NCBI GenBank assembly: GCA_910574255.1
Contig: CAJTAK010000015.1
Location: 48,921-112,920 of the forward strand
Reading direction: 5' to 3'
Source of the DNA: Clostridia bacterium
GTDB lineage: Bacteria; Bacillota; Clostridia; Lachnospirales; Lachnospiraceae
DNA length: 64,000 nt
Shown piece by piece: positions 1 through 8,645 of this stretch. Below the pieces are notes generated by a model. It was not told the DNA's origin. It saw only the letters and a list, made by a program, of their open reading frames with translations, and ran no database searches. Each line of letters opens with the position of its first letter. The first letter of the stretch is position 1. The position numbers and the translations under genes are program-made.

Positions 1-1571
1 CTGATACAGGCAGGATACCGGAAACATGCCCGAATGACAATAATAGATACACACTTTTACCCGGGCATAGGTATTTGGTGATCAGTAAGGAGTTTTTGTA
101 TCTGTCATCCCGATACATGGCGACGCTGCATTCACGCGGTTCTTACGCCCTTAAGGGACTGCTGGTGACATCAACAACAATTGATCCCAATTATGCAGGA
201 TGTATTGCCGGTTCGCTGTTTAATTGTTCTTCTAAAGAGGTTTATATTAAAAAGAATAATCAATTTGCAACTATGGTAATTCATGAGCTTTGCACATCAA
301 CGGAAACTTTTATACAAAAAAATGAACATGGAAGGCCTATGGATACACAGGAGACATTTCATGGCAAGTTTCCCAATATTCATCCCAGAGCATGTGAAGC
401 GGGTGATGCATTTTATGGGAGAATCAGGAAGGAAATAGAATATGAATATGAAGCAGCCCGAGAGAGAATGTTTACAAAGGCTCAGAAGAATAAAGCCCCA
501 AGTATCAAGACGTCATTAGATGAGTATATTGGGGGAGATATACCTTTGCAAGGAGATTCTCAAGAAGCTGAGCAGGCGGACGGGCAAAGAAAAAGAATCA
601 CATTTTTGATTGGAAATGGATTTGATTTAAATATCGGATTGGATACAAGATATAGGGATTTTTACGATTTTTACATAAAAAAACATGAACATGATGATGA
701 CATGCTGGCGAAGGAAATAAAGGAAAATATTGAAAACTGGTCGGACTTGGAGTTGGAATTAGGGAAATTTACAAGAAAGGTGCTGCCAGGATATGAGGAA
801 GATTTTTGGGACAGTGAAGAAACTTTAGAAAATGATCTGGCGTTTTATCTGGAAGAACAGATGAAAAGAGTCTCCTTAAAGGGGGAACGAAAGCGAAGAG
901 ATATAGCGTATAAAATGCAAAACTCATTAACAAAGTTCCATGAGACACTCTCAGAGATTTTAAGGAATCAAATAGTGAGGATTTTCTTTGATACAAATGC
1001 TCCCATAGAGTATTCTTTTATATCGTTTAATTATACGGATGCGCTGGATCAATACCTAAGGACTGCCACTGAGCGCTTCCTGATTCATCTTTTTCCGGGA
1101 GAGGGCGAAGAGGTACTGCATATCCATGGGACATTAACTGATGATATGGTATTGGGAGTTGATAATGAAGAGCAGATTGCAAATAGAGAGTTTAGCAGCA
1201 ATGCCGCAAACAAGCAGCGTCTAATAAAGGAAGAGATAAATCGGATTTGCGGGAATACGAGAATAGAGAAAGCATGTGATATTATTGCAGGAAGCAGTAT
1301 AATCTGTATTTATGGGATGTCCATTGGGAAAACAGATAAGATGTGGTGGCAATGCATTGCTAAGTGGCTCCAAGGCGATGATTCCAGAAAGCTGATTATT
1401 TTTGCAAGAGATAGTGAGAGGTCTGGAAATAGAAAGTATTCAAATATATGTAAAGATAAGATGAAGAAGAAATTCAGAGATAATATCAAAATGATTTATG
1501 AGTGGGAACAGATAAAAGATCAAATTTATGTGGAGGTAAATGCAAATATTTTTGATTTTGGGTCTTTATAA
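1..1571 (+). CDS. dCTP deaminase/dUTPase-like domain fused to AbiH (5' partial)
   Basis: The frame is open from the left edge, so the true start lies outside the window; the first TTG inside it, at 75, falls within a conserved domain and is unlikely to be the start. Bases about 1-330 encode a dCTP-deaminase/dUTPase-type beta fold: an LLPGHRYL strand, a ring of SRGSYALKGL, then IDPNYAGCI and FATMV. Against bacterial Dcd the RSSLxR serine and arginine are replaced, and the catalytic glutamate of the LExxN strand is serine (AGSLFN), so deaminase activity is doubtful. From about base 594 an AbiH domain starts with FLIGNGFDLNIGLDTRYRDF, followed by SFNYTD, IHGTL and IYGMSIGKTD. AbiH is a phage abortive-infection family of unsettled mechanism. 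A nucleotide-binding sensor joined to an AbiH effector is an inference. The next gene is on the same strand but about 220 bases away. Confidence 0.75.
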   Translation, partial: DTGRIPETCPNDNNRYTLLPGHRYLVISKEFLYLSSRYMATLHSRGSYALKGLLVTSTTIDPNYAGCIAGSLFNCSSKEVYIKKNNQFATMVIHELCTSTETFIQKNEHGRPMDTQETFHGKFPNIHPRACEAGDAFYGRIRKEIEYEYEAARERMFTKAQKNKAPSIKTSLDEYIGGDIPLQGDSQEAEQADGQRKRITFLIGNGFDLNIGLDTRYRDFYDFYIKKHEHDDDMLAKEIKENIENWSDLELELGKFTRKVLPGYEEDFWDSEETLENDLAFYLEEQMKRVSLKGERKRRDIAYKMQNSLTKFHETLSEILRNQIVRIFFDTNAPIEYSFISFNYTDALDQYLRTATERFLIHLFPGEGEEVLHIHGTLTDDMVLGVDNEEQIANREFSSNAANKQRLIKEEINRICGNTRIEKACDIIAGSSIICIYGMSIGKTDKMWWQCIAKWLQGDDSRKLIIFARDSERSGNRKYSNICKDKMKKKFRDNIKMIYEWEQIKDQIYVEVNANIFDFGSL

Positions 1572-1630
1572 TATGACATAGTTGATGAGTTGCGTTGATA
1601 TTTTAAGACAAAATGTGTCTGCATTTCTGG

Positions 1631-1704
1631 TATAATACGTATTTGGGGTCAAAAACATTCAATTCGAGGACAAATAGTCAAAAACGGAAATAGTATGTTA
1701 TAAT
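1631..1704 (+). promoter_or_regulatory. Promoter region of the lanthipeptide two-component operon with direct repeats
   Basis: Two -10-like hexamers are visible: TATAAT at 1631-1636 preceded by TGG (extended -10) and TATAAT at 1699-1704. Neither has a convincing -35. An exact 9-base direct repeat GTCAAAAAC lies at 1648-1656 and 1677-1685, with a weaker copy GACAAATAG at 1669-1677, 12 bases after the first. The second repeat sits where the -35 of the 1699 promoter should be. LytTR regulators commonly bind paired 9-base repeats upstream of promoters with poor -35 boxes, so autoregulation by the adjacent regulator is plausible but unproven. Confidence 0.4.
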
Positions 1705-1794
1705 TATGATGGTATCTCAATAAGAACAAGAGAGTTTTAATACAAAAGATAAAATCTATCCTTGGAGACAGGGAGGAAAGTTGAAGAAGATTTT

Positions 1795-2505
1795 ATGCTG
1801 AAGATAGCAGTATTAGATGATCAAGAAGAGTATGTAAAGAAGATTCGCGATTTGATCACGCAGAGCATGCAGAACTTAGGCGTTCCGTACAGATTCAAGA
1901 AATATACTCAGGCGAAGGAATTGCTTTCCGATTTGCAGGAAAAAGAATATTTTGATATCTATTTGCTGGATGTGGAGATGCCGGAGTTGTCTGGTCTGGA
2001 GGTTGCCAGACAAATTCGGAAGGAATGCTGGGGACCTATTATCATTTATATTACGAATTATGTTGAATATGCAGTGGAGGCCTTTGAGGTAAACGCTTAT
2101 CGCTACATACCAAAGAGTATGTTGGAAGAGCAATTGCCGAAGGCCTTGGCGGCGTTGATTGCACAATTGGAGAAAGTGGAGGATGAAGTCTATAAGGTTG
2201 AAAAGGGCTATCAATTTGAACGAATTCCGCACCAGGAAATCTATTACCTGAAAAAGGAAGAAAAATATGTGCTGATTGTCCATAAGAGGGGAAAAAGCAG
2301 AGTAAGAAAGACTTTGATGGAGATGATGGATGACTTAGGCCGCAGCGATTACTTTATCAAGATTGACAGGAGCTACGTGGTCAATGTCCTGCACATTATG
2401 TCATTGAAGAATCAGCAGATTTTACTGCGGGATGGGAGTAAACTGCCTGTCAGCAAGCCGAGATTGGTGCAGGTGAAACGGGAAATTTTGGAATACTGGC
2501 GGTGA
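1795..2505 (+). CDS. LytTR-family response regulator (AgrA/ComE type)
   Basis: An N-terminal receiver domain (MLKIAVLDDQEEY, phosphoacceptor Asp in LLDVEMPE, Lys in IPKSM) is followed by a LytTR DNA-binding domain (about residues 135-235: YYLKKEEKYVLIVHKRGKSR, RSYVVNV, LPVSKPR). The frame is open upstream to a TTG at 1762, but family homology begins at the ATG at 1795, which I chose although the GGGAGG at 1771 is far from it. The stop overlaps the GTG start of the sensor kinase by four bases, so the two are translationally coupled. The regulator probably controls the lanthipeptide genes downstream and possibly its own promoter. Confidence 0.9.
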   Translation: MLKIAVLDDQEEYVKKIRDLITQSMQNLGVPYRFKKYTQAKELLSDLQEKEYFDIYLLDVEMPELSGLEVARQIRKECWGPIIIYITNYVEYAVEAFEVNAYRYIPKSMLEEQLPKALAALIAQLEKVEDEVYKVEKGYQFERIPHQEIYYLKKEEKYVLIVHKRGKSRVRKTLMEMMDDLGRSDYFIKIDRSYVVNVLHIMSLKNQQILLRDGSKLPVSKPRLVQVKREILEYWR

Positions 2506-3800
2506 GACATGGTATGTTATTTGTATGTTATAGCTTTGTCCAGCTTATAGAGCAATTTTTGGGGATATGGATTCTTCATAAAGTGTATTCGGAGCAAAGA
2601 TCTCAGTCAAAGGTAATAAAGTCTTTATGGATAATTCAGTTTTTTGTTGTAGCAACATTGTTTGTGTGGAATGCTTGGGGTTCTTATGTTTCTAATATTG
2701 CTTTTCTGATAGGCAATGTGTTATGGACCTTTTCTTATTTTTTATGTTTTAAATGTCCTTTTGATGTGATATATATTTGGCTAAGCTTCTATGATGTTAT
2801 GATTTTGCTTTTGAAAATGCCATTATTAATTTTAATAGGGCTACAACAACACAAATTTTTATATGAGGTAAATAGAGAAACTCGAAATTTTGCGGAAGTA
2901 GTTTGGTCGCTTGGAATAGAATTTTTAATAGTTACATTAGTTATAAAGAAAAAAGACATTATTAAATTACTGAGACTGTTATTATATAAGTACAAAAAAC
3001 TTTTAATAATTATTTTTTGTATAGAATGGTGTATGCTAACTTATAGTATGTTTTTAGGAAAACAGGGATTTACACCAATTGATTTCGTTTTACATCTTAT
3101 TTTTATAATATGTGCAGTTTTGCTGATGCTGTATTTAACATTAAATATTCTTTATCAGGAAATAAAAAATGAGAATATTTTATTAGATGCAATACAGAGC
3201 AATTTGCAAAACCAAAATGATAAATTGCAAATCTTTTATAATCAAAATAACCAACAGATTCATGACATAAAACATATTATGGTTTATCTTAGAAGCTGTC
3301 TGGAAAGCGGGAATACAGAAGAAGCACTGGCACTGGCTTGCAATTTTACGAATAGTCTGTTAGGGATGGAGAGAAGGGTTTGGACAGGATTCTCATTTCT
3401 CGATTTTGTTCTAAACTCCAAAAAGATGGAAATGGATGAATATGAAATAAAGTTTGAATTAGAGGTCGATTTGTATGAGATACCATTGCAGGATGCTGAA
3501 TTGGGAGTAATACTTGGAAATTTATTTGATAATGCCATTGAAGCAGCGAAAAAAAGTGAACAGTTTAAAAGAAGAATTTTTTTAAAAATTTGTAATCTAA
3601 ATGAAATGTTTCTATTGCATTTATTTAATAGTAATACGCAAATGCCAGTGATTGTAGATGATAGATTTGTAACAGCCAAAGAGGACAAGTATGCTCATGG
3701 ATTGGGGGTGGAAAGTGTAAAGCGTATTGTAGAAAAATATAATGGAGATATTAGTTTTCAATACGATGATGAGCATTTTGAAGTAGATATTCTAATTTAA
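2502..3800 (+). CDS. AgrC-like sensor histidine kinase (GHKL ATPase)
   Basis: The first 220 or so residues hold about six hydrophobic segments, the multi-pass sensor seen in peptide-sensing AgrC/BlpH-type kinases. The phosphoacceptor is the His of QIHDIKHIMVYL, near residue 255. The C-terminal GHKL ATPase shows the N-box LGNLFDNAIEAA and the G-region HGLGVESVKRIVEKYNG. It starts at a GTG overlapping the stop of the response regulator. The precursor peptide gene follows after 19 bases, so sensing and precursor synthesis look like one transcript. There is no AgrB/AgrD pair nearby; the ligand may be the lanthipeptide itself, as in other autoinducing class II systems, but that is inference. The gene is AT-richer than the regulator before it. 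Confidence 0.88.
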   Translation: MRHGMLFVCYSFVQLIEQFLGIWILHKVYSEQRSQSKVIKSLWIIQFFVVATLFVWNAWGSYVSNIAFLIGNVLWTFSYFLCFKCPFDVIYIWLSFYDVMILLLKMPLLILIGLQQHKFLYEVNRETRNFAEVVWSLGIEFLIVTLVIKKKDIIKLLRLLLYKYKKLLIIIFCIEWCMLTYSMFLGKQGFTPIDFVLHLIFIICAVLLMLYLTLNILYQEIKNENILLDAIQSNLQNQNDKLQIFYNQNNQQIHDIKHIMVYLRSCLESGNTEEALALACNFTNSLLGMERRVWTGFSFLDFVLNSKKMEMDEYEIKFELEVDLYEIPLQDAELGVILGNLFDNAIEAAKKSEQFKRRIFLKICNLNEMFLLHLFNSNTQMPVIVDDRFVTAKEDKYAHGLGVESVKRIVEKYNGDISFQYDDEHFEVDILI

Positions 3801-3819
3801 ATATAGGAGGTTGATGAGT

Positions 3820-3966
3820 ATGAAAAACGAATATGAAGCTATTGGTAATCTTTTGTTTGAATTGGAGGAAGCAGAAAAAACTGCTATAAATTCAGCAGAT
3901 GAGGGAACGTATTCTATAACTTATGATTATGGAGCTGCATTCACCTTGCTGTGCTGTTATCCGTAG
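3820..3966 (+). CDS. Putative class II lanthipeptide precursor (LanA), 48 aa
   Basis: This short gene has a strong site AGGAGG (3805-3810) nine bases before ATG 3820; an alternative ATG at 3814 is only three bases away. The product starts MKNEYEAIGNLLFELEEAEK, an acidic leader-like helix, and ends GAAFTLLCCYP. Two adjacent C-terminal Cys with upstream Thr/Ser (T30, S32, T34, T42) allow one or two lanthionine/methyllanthionine rings, similar in layout to the CC ends of lacticin-481-like peptides. A GA at residues 38-39 could be a leader-peptidase site; cleavage after the earlier EG is the alternative. Position between the sensor kinase and lanM supports the call. I recognise no named lantibiotic. 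Confidence 0.7.
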   Translation: MKNEYEAIGNLLFELEEAEKTAINSADEGTYSITYDYGAAFTLLCCYP

Positions 3967-4174
3967 GTATAATATCATTTGAATTTAAGCAAAAGAAATT
4001 ATTGCTTACAAAGAAGTGTAAGTGTAAATTGTAGTGGGCTATATCCTTCCTTTTATAATGCTAAATCAAATAGTATTGTGAAAGGAGGGATTCTTTTATA
4101 GGAAAAGGAAATCAAGAAATTGTGCTTTAAATAATACTGGGACTGTTAAGCTATTACAATAGAGAGGAGAACTC
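3967..4174 (+). other. lanA-lanM intergenic region with a possible hairpin
   Basis: No gene is seen in these 208 bases. CCTTCCTTT (4045-4053) can pair with AAAGGAGGG (4081-4089), which would bury a perfect Shine-Dalgarno-like sequence that has no start codon after it. Such a structure could damp transcription or processing between an abundant precursor message and the modification enzyme, but this is only suggested by the sequence. The lanM ribosome site is a separate GAGGAGAA just before 4175. Confidence 0.3.
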
Positions 4175-7153
4175 ATGAACTATAAAAATGAGATAAAAGA
4201 AAATGCTACTTTATGGAATAAAATTTTAGGTATAGAACTCTGTAATCGTTTATTAGATGATGAAGCAGATAGATATACAACGAAAGAAAACATAGTAGAA
4301 GAAGTCCCTGTTCTGGCTCTAATAGAACCTTATTACAGAAAAGCACTTACAGAAAAAATAGAAGGAGAGCAGAAGGTTCTGCAGGAGGGAGCATTTCCTG
4401 GATTTTACTGCATATTCATAAAAACTGCTTACTTTTACTGGAACACACAGAGCATATGTCTTCTAAAAAATGCATGGAAGGATATTACAGAGAACCTATA
4501 CAAAAGAATCGAAAAGATACCAATAAAGATTTTGATTCAGGATATTCATAATTGTAAGAATAAAGGACTTTTGATTGGAGAAAACAGCGAAGAAGAATAC
4601 GAGGATTACCAAAAAAGATTCATGGAAGATCCTGCTTATATAGATAACCTTTGCGAAAATTATTTAGAAATGAAGAGGCTGTTATTCCTGCAAATCTATC
4701 AAACGATAGGAACTATGTGGGAGATTGAGTCAGCATTACAGAGAGACAAAGGAGTTTTGACAGAGCAGCTTTGCTCAGGCCATGATATTCAAAATGTTGT
4801 CCGTATGGACACCAGCCTATCGGACTGTCATAGAGGTGGAAGGACTGTTGCTAAAATTCTTTTGGACAATGGTTTTACACTTATCTATAAACCCCACAAC
4901 CTGCAAAAAGAGATTTTGTTTGAACAAATATATGAAGAATTCTTGAATTGGTGCGGCCTGAAGAAAAGAAAGCTTCATATTATAAATAGGGGTTCTTATG
5001 GATGGGAGGAATATATAGAAAAAACCGGCTGTGACAGCATAGATGAAGTGGAGCGGTATTTTGAGAGAACAGGTATCCTTTTGTTCCTATGTTACATAAT
5101 GGGAGCAACAGATATTCACGGAGAGAACCTTTTGGCGTCAGGAGAATACCCGATGCTTTTGGATTTGGAGACATTTCCCGGATGCAGGCAGCAGAAAGAA
5201 GTACAGAATGCAGAGCAGATGATAAGAGAAGAAATCAGCGGCTCCGTACTTTGCACAGGACTTCTTCCTGTTGTAGCTTGGGGAAATCAGGAGGCAGGAG
5301 TGATTGTAAATGCACTTCATAAAAACAGCAGAGAAATGACGCCTTTTCGTCTGCCCATGGTCTGCCGGCCCAAAAGCTCAGAGATTCATATTGAGTATCG
5401 GCCTGTAGAAATCAAGCTTAGCGGCAGCCTTCCGGTATTTCAAAATAAGGAAATGAATCCGGCAGATTTTGAGGAATGGATCTGCAAAGGATTTGCAAAG
5501 GCCTATGATTGTATGTTGGAGCAGAAGCAGAAAATGACAGAAAGCCTTGAGCGGTTATTTTCATACGAAGGCAGATATTTGCTTCGCCATACACAGCAAT
5601 ATAGCATGATTTTAAATATGTCTTTATTCCCGGAGTTTTTGAAAAGCAAAGAGAAAAGAGAGCTGTTTTTGCATGTGCTAGATAAGCAAAATTTGCGTCC
5701 TTCGGTTCATGATTATGAGCGTTGCGCCTTGGCTTATATGGACATTCCCATTTTTTATGCAAAGGGGAGAGATTTGCTGGATGGGAACGGAGGAAAGCAT
5801 CCGGAATATTTTACCGGCTCTCCCTATGAAGCTTGGAGTAAAAAGGTAAAGGAATTGGGATGGAAGGACAAGAAGGAGCAACTGCGGTTTATAAAATTAT
5901 CTTTGGCATTGCTGAGAGAGCAAAGGGAGATTCAAAGGGATGTCGATTATACAGAGGAAAAAGAAATAATTATTTCCAAAAGGGATTTACTTCGGCAGAT
6001 AGCGGATACCGTTTGCCGCATGGCTGTTATTTATGGAGAGGATGAGGATATTAATTGGAGCGGACTAAGGTTTTTTGATGAAAAAAGCTGGAGCTTTGTA
6101 CCGCATGGTATGTATTTGTATGACGGGATTGGCGGCGTGGCTGTGTTTTTGGCGATGGCATTGAAAAGCTACCCTGAAGCAGAGTTTGAAAGAATCTATA
6201 AGATGGTGTCAAAAAAGCTCTTCCATTATACAAAAAGCCTTTTAAAGGATGAGGAAAAGTCAGAATCTTCTCATACGGGAGCTTTTATTGGGGAGGGTTC
6301 TGTAGTTTATACATACTTGCTGCTTTATAAAGTTACCCAAAGACAGATTTATTTAGACTATGCCAAAATGCACAGTGAGATATTATTTAAGAAAATGGAA
6401 ACGGAAAAGACCTCTGATTTTTTGTCTGGTCTGTCCGGGGCGGTTGTTGTGCTTTTGAAGCTTTATCGGGAAACGGGAGAGGAACGGCTTTTGAAAGCTG
6501 CGGTAGAGCAGGGAGAACGTATATGGGAACGGGCTGAGCGGCAAAAGACGGGTTATGGATTTCCTGGTGCAATGGAGGGGAAGGCTTTGGCCGGAATGGC
6601 TCATGGCAATAGTGGTTATATTCTGGCGTTTTCTTATTTGCTGGAGATTACAGGGGAACGCTGCTATCAGGAAAGAATTCGTGAGTTTCTTGCGTATGAA
6701 AATAGTTTGTATTCGGAGAAAACCGGAAATTGGAGGGATTTGCGGAAGGAGGATTCGGGGAGAAAGGATCTGAATGCATGGTGTCATGGGGCGGCGGGAA
6801 TTCTTTTGTCCAGGATGAAGCTAAAGCATTTGAAGGAATTTCGGGATTGCGCTGAGGTTCAGAGGGATATGGAGCGGTGTGTTGAGGCGCTGCGCTTGTG
6901 TCCGGAGACGGAGTCGGTTTGTTTGTGTCATGGACTGGCGGGAATGCGTTGGATTATTGGGCATTATCTTAAGGAATATCGAGATGAGATACTGGAAGAG
7001 AAACAGGAAAGGCTGCTGAATCGGATTTTGCGGATGTGGGAGAAGGGGGAGGGAATGCTTCCGCAGGAGTATTATCAGGTTTCATTGATGACCGGGATCA
7101 CGGGGGTTGGGGTGGCTTTGTGTGAGGGGGAGGATTATGAATTGTTATGTTAA
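4175..7153 (+). CDS. lanM: Class II lanthipeptide synthetase LanM
   Basis: The 992-residue product has the usual LanM length and architecture. An N-terminal dehydratase domain (DUF4135, about residues 190-560) carries MDTSLSDCHRGGRTV, LIYKPHN and ATDIHGENLL. A C-terminal LanC-like cyclase (about 640-990) carries GMAHGNSGY, WCHGAAG and CLCHGLAG; C870, C918 and H919 are the expected zinc ligands, so the cyclase looks intact. LanM dehydrates Ser/Thr of the precursor and adds Cys thiols to form (methyl)lanthionine. It follows the precursor gene by about 200 bases with a GAGGAGAA ribosome site. No LanT with peptidase domain, no LanFEG immunity and no separate protease lies beside it, so export must depend on something outside the window, or the locus is incomplete. 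Confidence 0.93.
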   Translation: MNYKNEIKENATLWNKILGIELCNRLLDDEADRYTTKENIVEEVPVLALIEPYYRKALTEKIEGEQKVLQEGAFPGFYCIFIKTAYFYWNTQSICLLKNAWKDITENLYKRIEKIPIKILIQDIHNCKNKGLLIGENSEEEYEDYQKRFMEDPAYIDNLCENYLEMKRLLFLQIYQTIGTMWEIESALQRDKGVLTEQLCSGHDIQNVVRMDTSLSDCHRGGRTVAKILLDNGFTLIYKPHNLQKEILFEQIYEEFLNWCGLKKRKLHIINRGSYGWEEYIEKTGCDSIDEVERYFERTGILLFLCYIMGATDIHGENLLASGEYPMLLDLETFPGCRQQKEVQNAEQMIREEISGSVLCTGLLPVVAWGNQEAGVIVNALHKNSREMTPFRLPMVCRPKSSEIHIEYRPVEIKLSGSLPVFQNKEMNPADFEEWICKGFAKAYDCMLEQKQKMTESLERLFSYEGRYLLRHTQQYSMILNMSLFPEFLKSKEKRELFLHVLDKQNLRPSVHDYERCALAYMDIPIFYAKGRDLLDGNGGKHPEYFTGSPYEAWSKKVKELGWKDKKEQLRFIKLSLALLREQREIQRDVDYTEEKEIIISKRDLLRQIADTVCRMAVIYGEDEDINWSGLRFFDEKSWSFVPHGMYLYDGIGGVAVFLAMALKSYPEAEFERIYKMVSKKLFHYTKSLLKDEEKSESSHTGAFIGEGSVVYTYLLLYKVTQRQIYLDYAKMHSEILFKKMETEKTSDFLSGLSGAVVVLLKLYRETGEERLLKAAVEQGERIWERAERQKTGYGFPGAMEGKALAGMAHGNSGYILAFSYLLEITGERCYQERIREFLAYENSLYSEKTGNWRDLRKEDSGRKDLNAWCHGAAGILLSRMKLKHLKEFRDCAEVQRDMERCVEALRLCPETESVCLCHGLAGMRWIIGHYLKEYRDEILEEKQERLLNRILRMWEKGEGMLPQEYYQVSLMTGITGVGVALCEGEDYELLC

Positions 7154-7224
7154 AGTGATTCTGTAAAAAGTAAAATAATAGGAATGAACTGTAAAAAATG
7201 GATTCTCCAAACCTTTTATGGGGA

Positions 7225-7266
7225 TATTATAAGGGGCTGATGTGTGAGCATCCGCCCCTTATAATA
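7225..7266. terminator. Bidirectional terminator between lanM and gnd
   Basis: A perfect 13-base inverted repeat, TATTATAAGGGGC (7225-7237) and its complement (7254-7266), surrounds a 16-base loop. It lies between convergent genes: lanM ends at 7153 on the plus strand and the gnd remnant ends at 7317 on the minus strand. The stem has a G/C-rich head and A/T ends on both sides, fitting a terminator used from either direction, though neither side has a long T-run. Confidence 0.6.
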
Positions 7267-7316
7267 ACAGATGGCTGCAAGATATCATGTAAGTTTGACA
7301 TCTGTTGTTATTGTTT

Positions 7317-8623
7317 TTAAACCACATAATTTCCAGCCTGTGTATTGCCGGAATTTCCTGTCCAGTTTGTGTGGAAAAATGTTCCTCTGGGCCGATCTGT
7401 CCGCTCATAGGTATGGGCTCCGAAATAGTCCCTCTGGGCCTGCAGAAGATTAGACGGCAGGCTGTCACAGGTATAGCTGTCAAAATAAGCCAGGGCCGCA
7501 CTCATAGCCGGAAGGGGAACGCCGTTTAAGGCTCCGGCCGCTACAACTCTTCTCCAGGATTCTAGGGATTCCGAAAGGGCCTCCTTAAAATATGGATCCA
7601 GTATCAGACTGGACAAATCCGGTTCCCTGTCATAGGCCTCCTTGATCTTTCCAAGAAAAACACTGCGGATAATGCATCCGCCTCTCCAGCTAAGGGCAAT
7701 GCTGCCGTAATCAAGCTCCCAGCCGTAAGTTCGTGCCGCTGCACGCAGCAATCCAAACCCTTGGGCATAGGAAATGATTTTTGAGGCATACAAAGCCTTC
7801 TGCAGATCTTTTACAAAAGCGTCCTTATTTTCCTTCACGGGCGTAACCGTCCGCTTGTAGAGGGCGTGGGCTTTTACCCGCTCATCCCTTGCGGCCGCCG
7901 TACAGCGTGCAAACACTGCTTCAATTATAAGGGTCAGGGGAACGCTTTCCTGGAGAGAAGCCTTGGCTCGTCCATTTGCCGGTGCATTTCTTCACAGGAC
8001 ATTCCAAGCCCGTTGCGCATCAGCTGGTACGCTTCGCAGATAAGTTGCATATCTCCGTATTCAATCCCGTTATGTACCATTTTTACAAAATGGCCGGCTC
8101 CGTCACTGCCTATCCAGCAGCAGGGAACACCCTCTGCCCTGGCGCTGACAGCCTGGAACAGATCCTTTACCGCATCCCAGGCTTCCCGGTTGCCCCCTGG
8201 CATCAGACAGGGTCCGTGAAGGGCTCCTTCCTCTCCGCCGGATACTCCCATGCCCAGGTACAGCATCCCCTTTTCATTTACATACTTCATCCGCCTTCTC
8301 GTATCCTCAAAATAGGAATTTCCTCCGTCAATAAGGATATCTCCCGGTTCAAGCATGGGAAGCAGCAATTCAAGTATATCGTCTACTGCCTGTCCTGCTT
8401 TGATCATAAGCATGATTTTCCTGGGCCTTTTCAGGCTTTCCACAAGCTCGAAAAGGGTGTAGCAGCCAAAAATTCGCCTGCCCCTCCCACGCCCTTCTAC
8501 AAAGTGTTTAACCTTATCTGTACTGCGGTTGAAGACAGATGCCGCAAAGCCCTTTGATTCGATATTCATAACCAGGTTTTCACCCATGACGGCAAGTCCA
8601 ATCAAACCGATATCTGCTTGCAT
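7317..8623 (-). pseudogene. gnd: 6-phosphogluconate dehydrogenase, internally deleted and frameshifted
   Basis: The gene reads on the minus strand in two frames. The N-terminal part (8623 to 7934) has the NADP fold GLIGLAVMGENLV, the GGNSYF loop and the active-site HFVKMVHNGIEY. The C-terminal part (from about 7950 to 7317, frame change) starts VPLTLIIEAVFARC and runs to HTNWTGN, the normal end of Gnd. Between them about 45-55 residues expected in this family (the WNxGxLxSYLIEIT to GTGKWT stretch) are missing and the frame changes near 7925-7965. Gnd is normally about 470 residues; the two parts total about 430. A deletion with frameshift in the substrate-binding region should abolish oxidative pentose-phosphate activity. 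It ends a minus-strand run of PTS genes. Confidence 0.88.
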
Positions 8624-8645
8624 TTTTCTTTTCTCCTTCTATCGT

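Noticed and set aside
3820..3966. The 48-residue peptide as an AgrD-type cyclic pheromone precursor
   Set aside because: No AgrB-like protease is present and LanM follows, so a lanthipeptide precursor is better supported.
7976..8557. 193-codon plus-strand frame opposite gnd
   Set aside because: It is the antisense shadow of the gnd remnant, with no protein-like domain or ribosome site.
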